A stretch of 64,000 bases of DNA, taken from contig CASFOP010000003.1 of the NCBI GenBank assembly GCA_949296525.1, positions 124,001-188,000 on the forward strand. The letters are read 5' to 3'. Below are positions 52,985 through 62,350 of the stretch, one piece after another. The notes beneath the pieces are model-generated. The model made no database searches. It saw only the letters and a program-made list of their open reading frames with translations, and had not been told where the DNA came from. A program made the position numbers and the translations under genes. This DNA is from an uncultured bacterium (GTDB lineage Bacteria > Elusimicrobiota > Elusimicrobia > Elusimicrobiales > Elusimicrobiaceae). Every line of letters begins with the position of its first letter. The first letter of the stretch is position 1.

Positions 52985-54001
52985 TTACAGCACCAGCGTA
53001 TCTTCCATATCCGCGCCGGTGGATACCAGCGCCAGCTTCGGATGCGGATACACCTGGCGGGAAAGTTCGCGCATGCTTTCCAAAAACTCCTTGGCCTGCG
53101 GCGTAAAATCTTCATAGCTTTTGATATGGTCATTGCCTTCAAACATATCAATATGCGTAATGGCTATTTTGGTGGCGTTGTTAATCATAATCGCGCGCGA
53201 AGCGGAACGTTTTTCAAACACACCCACGCGGCGCAGGCGTTTGCTGACGCTGCCGATTTCATGGCCTTTGGTGTGGTAAATTTCCAAATCTTTTTCATCG
53301 GTCATTTCCTTTTCCAGCGGCCCGGGGCCCACGCGCGTGATGTAGGGTTTAAACACCACATACACGTCCCGCACGCTCTTGGGGCCAAGGCCCGCCTCTC
53401 CCAGGAAAGTGGACGCAGTGGTATCACGCGAGGTAACAAACGGATATTCCCCGTGCAGCAAAGACAGTTTAATCCCCTGCGTGCCTTCCAGCAAAATATG
53501 CTCCCCTTTGTCCAGCGCGCCGTTAAGCAGTTCCGGCACGTCCTGGATAAAGTCTTTTAACGCCGGCTCGTCTTTGGCAAATTTGACATTGCGCCGCTCA
53601 ATGCGGTCCTTGACGGCCTGGCCCAAGCCGGTGCCCACGCTGCCGATGTGCTGCATAAAATGGCTGGCGCCCTTTTCGGCGGCGGTTTCTTCATCCGTAA
53701 TCAGCACGGCGTACGGGTCAATAATCAGACGGTCGGCCGTGCCCGTCAGCTGTACTTCCTTGAGCAGCCATTCGGTTTTGGTGTACGCGCCCGCGCCCAG
53801 CACCAGTTTGGTGGCCGGATTTAAAAAACCCGACGGAATATTTTTCAATGTATAGGATTTGCCGTCAGCCACCACGGTATGCCCCGCATTGGGGCCGCCC
53901 ACGCGCACGCAGTATTCATAATCGCCTTTATACGACAAATATGCCGAAATCTTGCCTTTTCCTTCATCGCCGGCCTGACCGCCGCACACAATATCTATCA
54001 T
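52985..54001 (-). CDS. purA: Adenylosuccinate synthetase, short (archaeal-like) form
   Basis: Joins IMP and aspartate with GTP to make adenylosuccinate. At 338 residues it is about 90 shorter than the usual bacterial PurA. The P-loop is CGGQAGDEGKGK: it keeps the catalytic Asp but has Ala where the bacterial enzyme has Trp. GPNAGHTVV, LLEGTQGIKLSLLHGEYPFVTSRDTTAS (seen in pieces) and ITRVGPGPL are also clear. I start at MIDIVCG, whose ATGA overlaps the purB stop. The retained Asp argues against PurZ, the phage diaminopurine enzyme. Confidence 0.88.
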   Translation of the reverse strand: MIDIVCGGQAGDEGKGKISAYLSYKGDYEYCVRVGGPNAGHTVVADGKSYTLKNIPSGFLNPATKLVLGAGAYTKTEWLLKEVQLTGTADRLIIDPYAVLITDEETAAEKGASHFMQHIGSVGTGLGQAVKDRIERRNVKFAKDEPALKDFIQDVPELLNGALDKGEHILLEGTQGIKLSLLHGEYPFVTSRDTTASTFLGEAGLGPKSVRDVYVVFKPYITRVGPGPLEKEMTDEKDLEIYHTKGHEIGSVSKRLRRVGVFEKRSASRAIMINNATKIAITHIDMFEGNDHIKSYEDFTPQAKEFLESMRELSRQVYPHPKLALVSTGADMEDTLVL

Positions 54002-55392
54002 AATTTTCCTCCCGCCTGCCGCGGCGCAAGCCCCGTATAAGAGCACACGTCCAAGGCCAGCAGTTTTTGTTTGGTTTTTTCATCCGTGTTTAAACTGTGT
54101 ATAAATGTTTTCAAATCTTCCGCCGTTACGGCGCGTCCGCGCGTAAAGGCTTTAAGTTTTTCATACGCCCCTTCCACACCCGCCGCGCGCAATACGGTCT
54201 GGTACGCTTCGGCCAGCACTTCCGGGTGGGCCTCCAGCTCCGCACGGGCGGCGCGGGCGTCAAAATCCGTTTTGCGCAGCCCCTTCAGTAAGGACTTATA
54301 GGCCAGCAGACAATGCCCCAGTCCCACAGCCACATTGCGCAGCACCGTGGAGTCGGACAGATCGCGCTGCAGGCGCGAAAGCGGCAGTTTCTCGCTGAAA
54401 AAGGTCAGCAGGGCATTGGCCAGGCCCAAATTGCCCTCAGCGTTTTCAAAGTCTATGGGGTTTACCTTTTGCGGCATGGTGGAGGAGCCCACCTCCCCCG
54501 CCACGGTTTTCTGCTTTACCAGCCCCGCCGAAATATACCGCCACATATCCTGGCAAAGCCCCAGCAAAATCACGTTTGTGCGGCGCAGGGTGTCAAACAG
54601 CTCCGCATAACTGTCGCGGTTGTCCACCTGCGTGGAAACGGGGCTGACAAACAATTTGTTTTTGCGTCCCTTGCTCAGCCTGCCCGCCAGTCTGCGGGCC
54701 GCGCGCGGCCAGTTCACCTGCGCAAAAGCGGCCATATGTGCATTATAAGAGCCTACCGCCCCGCCGGCTTTGCAGGAAATTTCCTGCTTTTTTAACTGCT
54801 CCAGCTGGCGGGCCAGCCGGCTTTCAAAGACTTTGAGTTCTTTGCCAAAGGTGGTCGGCACCGCGGGCTGGCCGTGCGTGCGCGCCAGCAGCACCCCGCG
54901 CGCATATTTGCGGGCGCGGGCGTTTAACTCTTTACGCACATCTTCCAGCGCGGGCACGACGACCCGTCCCAGCGCGTCCGACAAAATCTGCGCATATGCC
55001 AAGCTGTTTATGTCTTCGCTGGTCAGGGCAAAATGCACCCACGCCGCGCGCGGAGTAAAGCCGTTTTCGGCCAGTTTATCCGAAATAAAATATTCCACGG
55101 CTTTAACGTCGTGATTGGTGGCGGGGCGGCCGTTACGGCCCCTTTTTTCTATATCGTGTAAAATCTGCAAGTCCGCATCCGTCAGCGCGGGCAGTTTTTC
55201 CAGCAGGGCTTTCTCTTTGGCGGACAGCGGCCTAAAACCGGGCAGTTTCAGCTCCGCCAGCGTCAGCAGCCAGCAAACCTCCGCACGCACGCGGGCGCGC
55301 GCAAAGGCGGCCGGACCGGCCTGTTCACGCAAAGCGGCCAGCTGCTCTTGATAACGCCCGTCCAGCGGGCTGATGACGTCCCATTCACGCAT
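53998..55392 (-). CDS. purB: Adenylosuccinate lyase
   Basis: Splits adenylosuccinate to AMP and fumarate, and SAICAR in purine synthesis. The 464-residue protein is of the fumarase/aspartase fold with ISPLDGRYQEQL at the start, TSEDINSLAYA and the signature GEVGSSTMPQKVNPIDFENAEGN (seen in pieces), typical of the E. coli-like branch. It is upstream of purA and overlaps it, so the two IMP-to-AMP steps are made from one message. Confidence 0.96.
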   Translation of the reverse strand: MREWDVISPLDGRYQEQLAALREQAGPAAFARARVRAEVCWLLTLAELKLPGFRPLSAKEKALLEKLPALTDADLQILHDIEKRGRNGRPATNHDVKAVEYFISDKLAENGFTPRAAWVHFALTSEDINSLAYAQILSDALGRVVVPALEDVRKELNARARKYARGVLLARTHGQPAVPTTFGKELKVFESRLARQLEQLKKQEISCKAGGAVGSYNAHMAAFAQVNWPRAARRLAGRLSKGRKNKLFVSPVSTQVDNRDSYAELFDTLRRTNVILLGLCQDMWRYISAGLVKQKTVAGEVGSSTMPQKVNPIDFENAEGNLGLANALLTFFSEKLPLSRLQRDLSDSTVLRNVAVGLGHCLLAYKSLLKGLRKTDFDARAARAELEAHPEVLAEAYQTVLRAAGVEGAYEKLKAFTRGRAVTAEDLKTFIHSLNTDEKTKQKLLALDVCSYTGLAPRQAGGKL

Positions 55393-55426
55393 ACGTTTTT
55401 ATTGTAGCAAATTCCCCTTTCGGGCA

Positions 55427-55456
55427 CATAAAAAACGGCCCCGAAGGGCCGTTTTG
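55427..55456 (-). terminator. Terminator of the efflux operon
   Basis: AAAACGGCCC / GGGCCGTTTT with a four-base loop and T run on the minus strand, 9 bases after the outer-membrane factor stop. It also stops plus-strand read-through weakly. Confidence 0.85.
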
Positions 55457-55464
55457 GTAAAAGG

Positions 55465-57018
55465 CTATTTTTGTTCTGCCTGCGGTGCGGCCGGGCCGGA
55501 GGCTTCTTCCGGCTTGGCCGCCTCCTGCAAAGCGGCTTTTTCCAGTTCGGCCTGTTTCAGGGCCGCGGCGCGCTGGTCCGCCTTTTGCTGGTCAAACGCG
55601 GCGCGCTGCGCTTCCACCTGCGCTTCAAACGGGCCGAAACCGCACTGCTCATTCCAGCCGCCTCCGAAAGCTTTGGCCAGGCTGACCAGGGAGTTCAATT
55701 CGTTTTGGCGCGCGGTGGCCAGGCTCATTTCCGCCTGCAGCAGGTTGCGCTCCACGTCCAACAATTCCATGGTGCCGATCAGGCCCGCGTCTTCCTGTTT
55801 TTTGGTCAGTTCATACCCGCGGCGCAGGGCTTTGGTCTGCCCCAAATAAATATCATACATTTCGCTGTAAAGACGGTGTCCGTTCAGCGCGTCCAACGCT
55901 TCCTTAAAAGCGTTCTGCACCGTCTGTTCATATGCGGCCAGCATTTCCTGATACTGGGCTTTGGCGGCTTTGTTTTGCGACACGATGCGCCCGCCGGCAA
56001 AAATCGGCTGCGTCAACTGCCCCGCAAAGGCCCACATGCCCGAAGGGCCGCGGAAAAGTTCATTTAACTGGTAGCTGGCGTATCCGGCCGCGCCGGTCAG
56101 CGTAATATCGGGGAAATACGCCGCGCGCGCCGCGCCAATTTGCGCATTGGCTGCTATCAGCATACCTTCGGCACTGCGCACATCCGGCCGCTTGGCCAAG
56201 AAGGCCGAAGGCAGCCCGGCGGGCACCTGCGGCACGTCAATTTCATCTAACAGCTTTCCGCCGCGGTCAAAGCCCTGCACGATTTCACGCGGGGAGCGGC
56301 CCACCAGCACGGACAGGGCCGTTTCCGTCGTAGCGACGGAAAGCTCCAGCGATTTTACCGTAGCCGCCACGGCATACATATCCGCTTCAATACGCCGCAA
56401 GTCCACTTCCGTTACATAGCCGGCATTATAGCGGCTGGTATAAATACGCACGCTTTCTTTGCGGGTTTGCAGAGTTTTGGTGGCGGTATCCAGCTGGCTG
56501 TCCAGCGCCAGCAGCGTAAAATAGGTGGAAGCCACCTGCGCCGTCAGCGTCAAAAGCACCGTGTCTTTGGAAGCCATGGTGGACAGCAGCTGCGCGCGCG
56601 CCGCCTCGCTCAAACGGCGGTATTTGCCCCACAAATCCAGCTCAAAAGAGGCTACAATCGTACCCGTGCTCTGCACCTGCCCCGAGCCGTAATAGCTGCC
56701 GGCCCGTCCGCTGCCGCCCTGGGCGGCAATGGTGGGCAGCTGATCCGCCACGGCACTGCCTACGGCCGCGCGGGCTTCGTCCACGCGGGCGATGGCCTGG
56801 CGCAGGTCGCGGTTATACAGCAGGGCTTCGGTTTCCAGTTTATTCAGGCGCTCATCGCCGAACATTTCCCACCACTGGTAATTTTCAAAAACGCTGTAAT
56901 TACCGCCGGCTTCTTCCGCAGGCAGATCCAGCTCCGGCCGCTTATAATTCGGCCCCATCATACAGCCAGAGAGCATCGCGGCGCATACCGCCGCGGAAAC
57001 GAGTTTTTTAAATATCAT
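55465..57018 (-). CDS. Outer membrane efflux channel lipoprotein (TolC/OprM/NodT type)
   Basis: A 517-residue lipoprotein (lipobox LSGC followed by MMGPNYKRPELDLP, the OprM/NodT start). Two OEP repeats form the barrel and periplasmic helical tunnel. A C-terminal tail of about 70 residues is rich in Ala, Glu and Gln (FDQQKADQRAAALKQAELEK) and looks helical or disordered. I start at MIFKKLV, with GGAGG seven bases upstream; it overlaps the RND gene by 11 bases. Together with the two upstream genes it forms a tripartite drug pump. Confidence 0.9.
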   Translation of the reverse strand: MIFKKLVSAAVCAAMLSGCMMGPNYKRPELDLPAEEAGGNYSVFENYQWWEMFGDERLNKLETEALLYNRDLRQAIARVDEARAAVGSAVADQLPTIAAQGGSGRAGSYYGSGQVQSTGTIVASFELDLWGKYRRLSEAARAQLLSTMASKDTVLLTLTAQVASTYFTLLALDSQLDTATKTLQTRKESVRIYTSRYNAGYVTEVDLRRIEADMYAVAATVKSLELSVATTETALSVLVGRSPREIVQGFDRGGKLLDEIDVPQVPAGLPSAFLAKRPDVRSAEGMLIAANAQIGAARAAYFPDITLTGAAGYASYQLNELFRGPSGMWAFAGQLTQPIFAGGRIVSQNKAAKAQYQEMLAAYEQTVQNAFKEALDALNGHRLYSEMYDIYLGQTKALRRGYELTKKQEDAGLIGTMELLDVERNLLQAEMSLATARQNELNSLVSLAKAFGGGWNEQCGFGPFEAQVEAQRAAFDQQKADQRAAALKQAELEKAALQEAAKPEEASGPAAPQAEQK

Positions 57019-60000
57019 GCATAGCCTCCGCTTTGGCACCCAGGGCGTCAGGATCATTTTTCTCTTTCCAGCCGCCCGAAATCAGGTAGAAAAACAACGG
57101 TATGAACAACGGCGCAATAGCCGTGGCCGCCAACATGCCAAACACCACGGCAGTGCCGATGGAGTGACGGCTGGCCGCACCCGCGCCGGAGCTGACGGCC
57201 AGCGGCACGCAGCCCAAAATGAATGCCAAAGACGTCATGACAATAGGGCGGAAACGCAGCTTAATGGCCTGCAGGGCTGCCTCATAGGCCGTGGCCCCTT
57301 GCTCTTTGACCAACACGGCAAACTCCACAATCAAAATAGCATTTTTGGCCGCCAAACCGACCAGGGCCACCAGCGCAATCTGGAAATAAATATCATTGGA
57401 CAGACTGCGCATATAGGTACCCAACAAAGCGCCAAACATACCAAAAGGCACGGCCAAAATAACCGCAAAGGGCAAACCCCAGCGTTCATACTGGGCGGCC
57501 AAAATCAGGAATACCACCAGCATACCCAGCATCAGTGCAATGGTGGAAGAACTGCCGCTGATGGTTTCCTGGTAGGTAGTACCCGTCCAGGACAGCGTAA
57601 ATTCTTCGCCCAGTGTTTCGCGTGCCACTTCCTCCATGGCGGCAATGGCCTGGCCGGAACTGTAACCTTCGGCCGGCGTGGCCATCACTTTGGCCGCGGG
57701 GAAAGCGTTAAAACGTTCCACCATATCCGGCCCCAAAATCGGGGTCAGCGTGATAAAGGCCGACAGCGGCACCATGGCACCGGTGTTGGAACGCACATAA
57801 ATATCACCCAACTGCTCGGGCCGCGCGCGGTAATCCCCGTCGGCCTGCACCATCACGCGGAAACTGCGGCTGTATTTGGTAAAGTCGTTGACGTAAGCCG
57901 TACCAAATGTACCCTGAATGGTGGTATAAAGCTCGGAAAGCGACACATTCATGGCCATGGCTTTAATTTCGTCCACGGTCAGTTTATACTGAGGCGTGGC
58001 GGAAGAGAACGTCGTGCTGACCCCGGTCAGCTCGGGCCGTTTCTGCGCTGCGGCGATAAATTCATTCACCTTGGTTTCCAATGCATCGCTGCCCTGGCCG
58101 GAACGGTTTTGCACATACCCTTCCAAACCGCCGGTGGTACTCATACCCATAATCGGCGGCGGGTTAAACGGCATTACCAAAGCCCCCGTAATCCCGGCGC
58201 CCAATTTGCCGATAGCCGACACTACCCCGAAAGAAGACATATCCTGCGTTTTGCGTTCTTTCCACGGGATTAAAGAAATAAACGACGCAATGGAACTGCT
58301 CTTCATGGTACTGCTGAGAATATCATAGCCGGCAAAGGTCAGCTCTTCTTTCACAGCAGGCTGTTCCAAAATAATTTCTTCCAGTTGCTGGGCTACTTTT
58401 TGGCTGGTAGACAAAGAGGTGGCCGGGTCCAACATGGTGGCCACAATCAGCATACCCTGATCCTCATCGGGCAATAAGCTGGAAGGCACTATTTTAAACA
58501 GTCCCAGCGCGGCCGCCCAAATTAACACCACCGTCAACAAGGCGACCGGAATACGGCGAATAAAAAAGCCTGCCCAGCTGGTGTAACGGGCCGTTACTCT
58601 GGCAAACCACTGGTCAAATTTAAAGAAGAATCCGCTGGTGCGCGGCTTCATATCTTTCAGCAGCAGCGCGCACAACGCGGGAGTCAGCGTCAAAGCCACC
58701 AAACCGGAAATTACCACAGATACGGCAATGGTAATGGCGAACTGCTGGTACATCACCCCCGTAAAACCGCCCATGAACGCCACGGGCACGAATACGGAAC
58801 ACAACACCAGCACAATGGCCACCACGGGGCCGGTTACTTCGTCCATGGCCTTAATCGTGGCTTCTTTGACGGGCAAATGCTCATCGTGCATGATACGCTC
58901 CACGTTTTCAATGACCACAATGGCGTCGTCCACCACAATACCAATGGCCAACACCAGACCGAACAGCGTCAGCGTATTAATGGAAAATCCAAGCAGCAGC
59001 ATGCCCGCAAAAGCGCCCACGATAGACACCGGCACTGCCAAGCACGGAATTAACGTGGCGCGCCAGTCATGCAGGAACAAATACATGACCAGGAACACCA
59101 ATATCATGGCTTCTATAAGGGTATGAATCACCTCTTCAATAGAAGCGTTTACGAACAGGGTGGTGTCGTAAGCCACTTTGTATTCAATTCCCCCCGGGAA
59201 ATTCTGAGACAGCTCTTCCATGCGCTTTTTAACGGCTTCGGCCGTGGCCACGGCGTTGGCGCCCGGAGAGAGGAACACGCCAATAGGCACGGCGGGCTGG
59301 TTATTGTATTTGCCGGAAAATTCATAGGTTTGGCTGCCCAGCTCCACACGGGCCACGTCTTTTAAGCGCAAAGAAGTACCATCCGGATTGGCACGCAAAA
59401 TAATTTCTTCAAATTCTTCCGGTTCCTGCAAACGGCCCGGGGCAATGATGGAATACATGCGGTCCACGCTGTGCAACAGCGGCGGCTGGCCGATTTTGCC
59501 GGCAGCGCGCTGCGTGTTTTGCGCCTGCACAGCGGCCATCACATCGGAAACGGATACACCCAGCTGGCTCATCACATCGGGTTTGAGCCAAATGCGGATA
59601 GAATAGTCGTTGGCGGACATGACCTGCGCGTCGCCCACGCCGTTAATACGTTTGAGGTCGTCCACCACGTTGACCAAGGCATAGTTACCAATATAGGTGG
59701 TATCATATACACCCGACGGGGAAAACATGGTAATCAACTGCAAAATGGCCGAAGAACGCTTTTGCACGGTTACACCGTAACGGCGCACATCTTCGGGCAG
59801 CGTGGTGGTGGCGGCCTGGACACGGTTGTTGACGTTAATCATGGCCTGGTCCGGATCCGTACCCACTTCAAAGTACACCATCAGGTTCATGTCGCCATTG
59901 GCCGAAGAAGTGGAGTTCATATACAGCATGTCCTCCACACCGTTGACCTGCTGCTCAATGGGAGCGGCCACCGTATCGGCTATTACTTCTGGGCTGGCAC

Positions 60001-60154
60001 CCGGATACTGCGCCGACACCTGCACCGAAGGCGGCGTTAAATCGGGATACTGCTCAATGGGCAGCTGGGTAATAGACACAATACCCGCCAGCAAAATGAG
60101 CAGCGAAACAACGGTGGAAAAAATAGGACGGTTAATAAAAAATTTAGAAAACAT
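57008..60154 (-). CDS. RND efflux transporter, AcrB/HAE1 family
   Basis: A 1048-residue inner-membrane proton/drug antiporter. It has twelve helices, two large periplasmic loops, SKFFINRPIFSTVVSLL at the start, LPIEQYPDLTPP, and the proton-relay LVLAIGIVVDDAIVVIENVER (Asp pair in helix 4), typical of hydrophobe/amphiphile exporters. It is the middle gene of the MFP-RND-OMF operon. Substrates cannot be predicted. Confidence 0.96.
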   Translation of the reverse strand: MFSKFFINRPIFSTVVSLLILLAGIVSITQLPIEQYPDLTPPSVQVSAQYPGASPEVIADTVAAPIEQQVNGVEDMLYMNSTSSANGDMNLMVYFEVGTDPDQAMINVNNRVQAATTTLPEDVRRYGVTVQKRSSAILQLITMFSPSGVYDTTYIGNYALVNVVDDLKRINGVGDAQVMSANDYSIRIWLKPDVMSQLGVSVSDVMAAVQAQNTQRAAGKIGQPPLLHSVDRMYSIIAPGRLQEPEEFEEIILRANPDGTSLRLKDVARVELGSQTYEFSGKYNNQPAVPIGVFLSPGANAVATAEAVKKRMEELSQNFPGGIEYKVAYDTTLFVNASIEEVIHTLIEAMILVFLVMYLFLHDWRATLIPCLAVPVSIVGAFAGMLLLGFSINTLTLFGLVLAIGIVVDDAIVVIENVERIMHDEHLPVKEATIKAMDEVTGPVVAIVLVLCSVFVPVAFMGGFTGVMYQQFAITIAVSVVISGLVALTLTPALCALLLKDMKPRTSGFFFKFDQWFARVTARYTSWAGFFIRRIPVALLTVVLIWAAALGLFKIVPSSLLPDEDQGMLIVATMLDPATSLSTSQKVAQQLEEIILEQPAVKEELTFAGYDILSSTMKSSSIASFISLIPWKERKTQDMSSFGVVSAIGKLGAGITGALVMPFNPPPIMGMSTTGGLEGYVQNRSGQGSDALETKVNEFIAAAQKRPELTGVSTTFSSATPQYKLTVDEIKAMAMNVSLSELYTTIQGTFGTAYVNDFTKYSRSFRVMVQADGDYRARPEQLGDIYVRSNTGAMVPLSAFITLTPILGPDMVERFNAFPAAKVMATPAEGYSSGQAIAAMEEVARETLGEEFTLSWTGTTYQETISGSSSTIALMLGMLVVFLILAAQYERWGLPFAVILAVPFGMFGALLGTYMRSLSNDIYFQIALVALVGLAAKNAILIVEFAVLVKEQGATAYEAALQAIKLRFRPIVMTSLAFILGCVPLAVSSGAGAASRHSIGTAVVFGMLAATAIAPLFIPLFFYLISGGWKEKNDPDALGAKAEAMHDI

Positions 60155-60175
60155 GTATTTCTCCGCTCATTGTCT

Positions 60176-61486
60176 TTAGTCTTGGCGGCCCAAAAGCGCG
60201 TTGGTTACTTTGTTGTTTTTACGGGCGGGTTGCTGCACGCTCTGCGCATCGGGTTTGACGTCTTCTTTAATCACCTCGTCAAATTCGCCGACATTTTGGG
60301 CAGTTACGGAGCTGGGAGCCGTCGGTTCTTCGTAGGACGGAATGCCGAAATCTTTCATCTGCGGGCTGACTTTCATACCCGGGCGGATCTTCAGCAACCC
60401 TTCGGAAATGACGGTTTCCCCGCCTTCCAGCCCTTCGTTAACGATATACATATTATCCTGCAACTGCACCGTTACGGGCTGGGCTTTGGTGGTGCCGTCT
60501 TCCTGCACGATATAGACCAGATCTCCGGTCGGAGTGCTCAGTACGGCAGAAGAAGGAATCAACACCGCGTCTTTATATGTGGCTCCCACCAGACGCACGC
60601 GTACAAACTGGCCCGGCATCAGCATACGCTGGTTTTTGGGGTTGGGAAATTCGGCCTTAATAGCCAAAGACGAGGTTTGGGTGTCCTCGGTGCTGTCAAA
60701 GAAAATAATGGACCCTTTCTGCGGATATACGCGCCCGTCAGCGGTAATGGCTTCCACATACAGCGGCTGGTCGCCTTTTTCATCCAGCGTAATACTGCCG
60801 TCTAAAAAACCGCTGGCCATTTTGTAAAACTGCGCGCTGGGCATGGAAAAATTCACCCACAGCGGATCAATCTGCACCATGGTGGTCAGCAGGCCGTTGC
60901 CCGCCGGGGAAACCAGGCTGCCCACGGACTGGGCTTCTTTGCCCGTAATGCCGGAAATAGGCGCCAGCACGCGGGTATATTCCAAATTGATTTTGGCTCC
61001 GTTTACGCCCGCCCGGGCCACTTTAACGGAGGCCTGCGCCGCTTCATAAGCAGACAAGGCATCATCGTAATCTTTCTGGCTGATGGCATTGTCGGCGCGC
61101 AGCTTTTTCATGCGCTCATAATCGCGGCGGGTGCGGTTTTCATTGCTTTGGGCCTGGGCCAGCGTCCCCTCAGCCTGCTGCAGGGCCACTTCGTATTCCT
61201 GCGGATCAATTTGGAAAAGCTGCGTCCCCTGTTTCACATATGACCCTTCATCAAACAGGCGGGCTTTTAAAATGCCGCCCACCTGCGCGCGGACCTGAAT
61301 TTCCAAAGAGCCCGCCACCTGTGCGGGATATTCAATATTCCAGGGCAAATCGGTTTTCAGCACCTTGACGGCCGAAACGGGTATGGCCGCAGAAGACTGC
61401 TGTTGGGTTTTGTCGCCGCAGGCACTGAGAGCACCCAGGCAGGCCGCCAGCGCAAACACGGCGGCAACACGCATATATTTATTCAT
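60176..61486 (-). CDS. RND efflux periplasmic adaptor lipoprotein (AcrA type)
   Basis: A 436-residue membrane-fusion protein with lipobox LSAC. It has a biotinyl-like domain (VRAQVGGILKARLFDEGSYVKQGTQLFQID, seen in pieces), an alpha-hairpin (about residues 105-165), a beta-barrel domain and a C-terminal acidic tail. I start at the second ATG (MNKYMR), because GGAG lies 7 bases before it and only 2 before the first ATG. It is the first gene of the operon, downstream of the palindromic operator. Confidence 0.93.
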   Translation of the reverse strand: MNKYMRVAAVFALAACLGALSACGDKTQQQSSAAIPVSAVKVLKTDLPWNIEYPAQVAGSLEIQVRAQVGGILKARLFDEGSYVKQGTQLFQIDPQEYEVALQQAEGTLAQAQSNENRTRRDYERMKKLRADNAISQKDYDDALSAYEAAQASVKVARAGVNGAKINLEYTRVLAPISGITGKEAQSVGSLVSPAGNGLLTTMVQIDPLWVNFSMPSAQFYKMASGFLDGSITLDEKGDQPLYVEAITADGRVYPQKGSIIFFDSTEDTQTSSLAIKAEFPNPKNQRMLMPGQFVRVRLVGATYKDAVLIPSSAVLSTPTGDLVYIVQEDGTTKAQPVTVQLQDNMYIVNEGLEGGETVISEGLLKIRPGMKVSPQMKDFGIPSYEEPTAPSSVTAQNVGEFDEVIKEDVKPDAQSVQQPARKNNKVTNALLGRQD

Positions 61487-61528
61487 TCTCATTCTCCGCT
61501 TTTCCCTCTTACGACGGGAAAATTTATT

Positions 61529-61544
61529 TACCTACCGGTAAGTA
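61529..61544. promoter_or_regulatory. TetR/AcrR-like palindromic operator upstream of the efflux operon
   Basis: TACCTACCGGTAAGTA, a 16-bp palindrome with a single mismatch. It overlaps a TATACT -10 candidate on the minus strand (61543-61548). A second ACCGGT lies at 61575-61580. No repressor gene is adjacent. Confidence 0.6.
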
Positions 61545-61661
61545 TATTTTACCAAAAAACATTTTTTATATGCAACCGGTACATCTTTCTCTCTTTCATT
61601 GTATAAAATTTACGTATTTTGTCACGTTCCGGCAGGAGCTTTTTTGAATTAGAACTAAAAT

Positions 61662-61670
61662 TGCTACAAT
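61662..61670 (+). promoter_or_regulatory. Extended -10 directly upstream of the acetyltransferase
   Basis: TGCTACAAT, 5 bases before the ATG and with no Shine-Dalgarno at normal distance; consistent with a leaderless mRNA. Confidence 0.55.
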
Positions 61671-61675
61671 AAGGC

Positions 61676-62293
61676 ATGAGTGAAAAAGAGAACATGCTGG
61701 CAGGACTGTTTTATAATTCTTTGGATCCCGAACTGGTAAAACTGCGCCAGGAAGCGCGCCGCACGCTGTGGCAGTACAACGCCACTGATCCGGCCGACGA
61801 AACCAAACGGCGAGAACTGGTGGAAAAGCTCTTCGGGCAGGCGGGCAAGAACCTGGTCATTGAGCCGCCTTTTTATTGCGACTACGGCGGGCAAATCCAT
61901 TTTGGAGACAATGTGTTCCTGAATTTCAACTGCACTATTTTGGATTGCGCGCGCGTGGATATAGGCGACGGCTGCCTGCTGGGCCCCAATGTACAGATTT
62001 ATACCGCCACACATCCGCTGGACCCCAAAGCGCGCAAAGAAGGCAAAGAATTCGCCGCCCCCATCAAAATAGGCAAAAATGTATGGATCGGCGGCGGGGC
62101 CATTATTCTGCCCGGGGTAACCATCGGCGACAATGCCGCCGTAGGCGCCGGGGCGGTGGTAACCAAGGACATACCGGCGCTGTCCGTAGCGGTGGGCAAT
62201 CCGGCCAAGGTGCTGCGGCAGTTTTATGATTTTAAAAAGGACGCGCCCAAAGACGCGCCCGCTGCAGAGCCGACGGCAGAACCGGCTAATTAA
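61676..62293 (+). CDS. Maltose/galactoside O-acetyltransferase-like protein
   Basis: A 205-residue left-handed beta-helix acetyltransferase of the LacA/Maa/NodL group, which moves acetyl from acetyl-CoA to a sugar. The N-terminal MSEKENMLAGLFYNSLDPEL is the Maa signature. Hexapeptide repeats run through IHFGDNVFLNFNCTILDC, the catalytic His lies in TATHPLDPKAR, and VWIGGGAIILPGVTIGDNAAVGAGAVVTKDIP is seen in pieces. A C-terminal tail rich in Pro, Ala and Glu (PKDAPAAEPTAEPAN) is unusual. The acceptor sugar is unknown. Confidence 0.92.
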   Translation: MSEKENMLAGLFYNSLDPELVKLRQEARRTLWQYNATDPADETKRRELVEKLFGQAGKNLVIEPPFYCDYGGQIHFGDNVFLNFNCTILDCARVDIGDGCLLGPNVQIYTATHPLDPKARKEGKEFAAPIKIGKNVWIGGGAIILPGVTIGDNAAVGAGAVVTKDIPALSVAVGNPAKVLRQFYDFKKDAPKDAPAAEPTAEPAN

Positions 62294-62350
62294 TTTTTTG
62301 CGCCGCCTCCGTGCGGCGGATATTATATAAGGAAACATAAGGGGGAATAC

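Noticed and set aside
52985..54001. PurZ (2-aminoadenylosuccinate synthetase of Z-genome phages)
   Set aside because: The catalytic Asp of the P-loop (GDEGKGK) is present, PurB is adjacent, and no phage genes are around.
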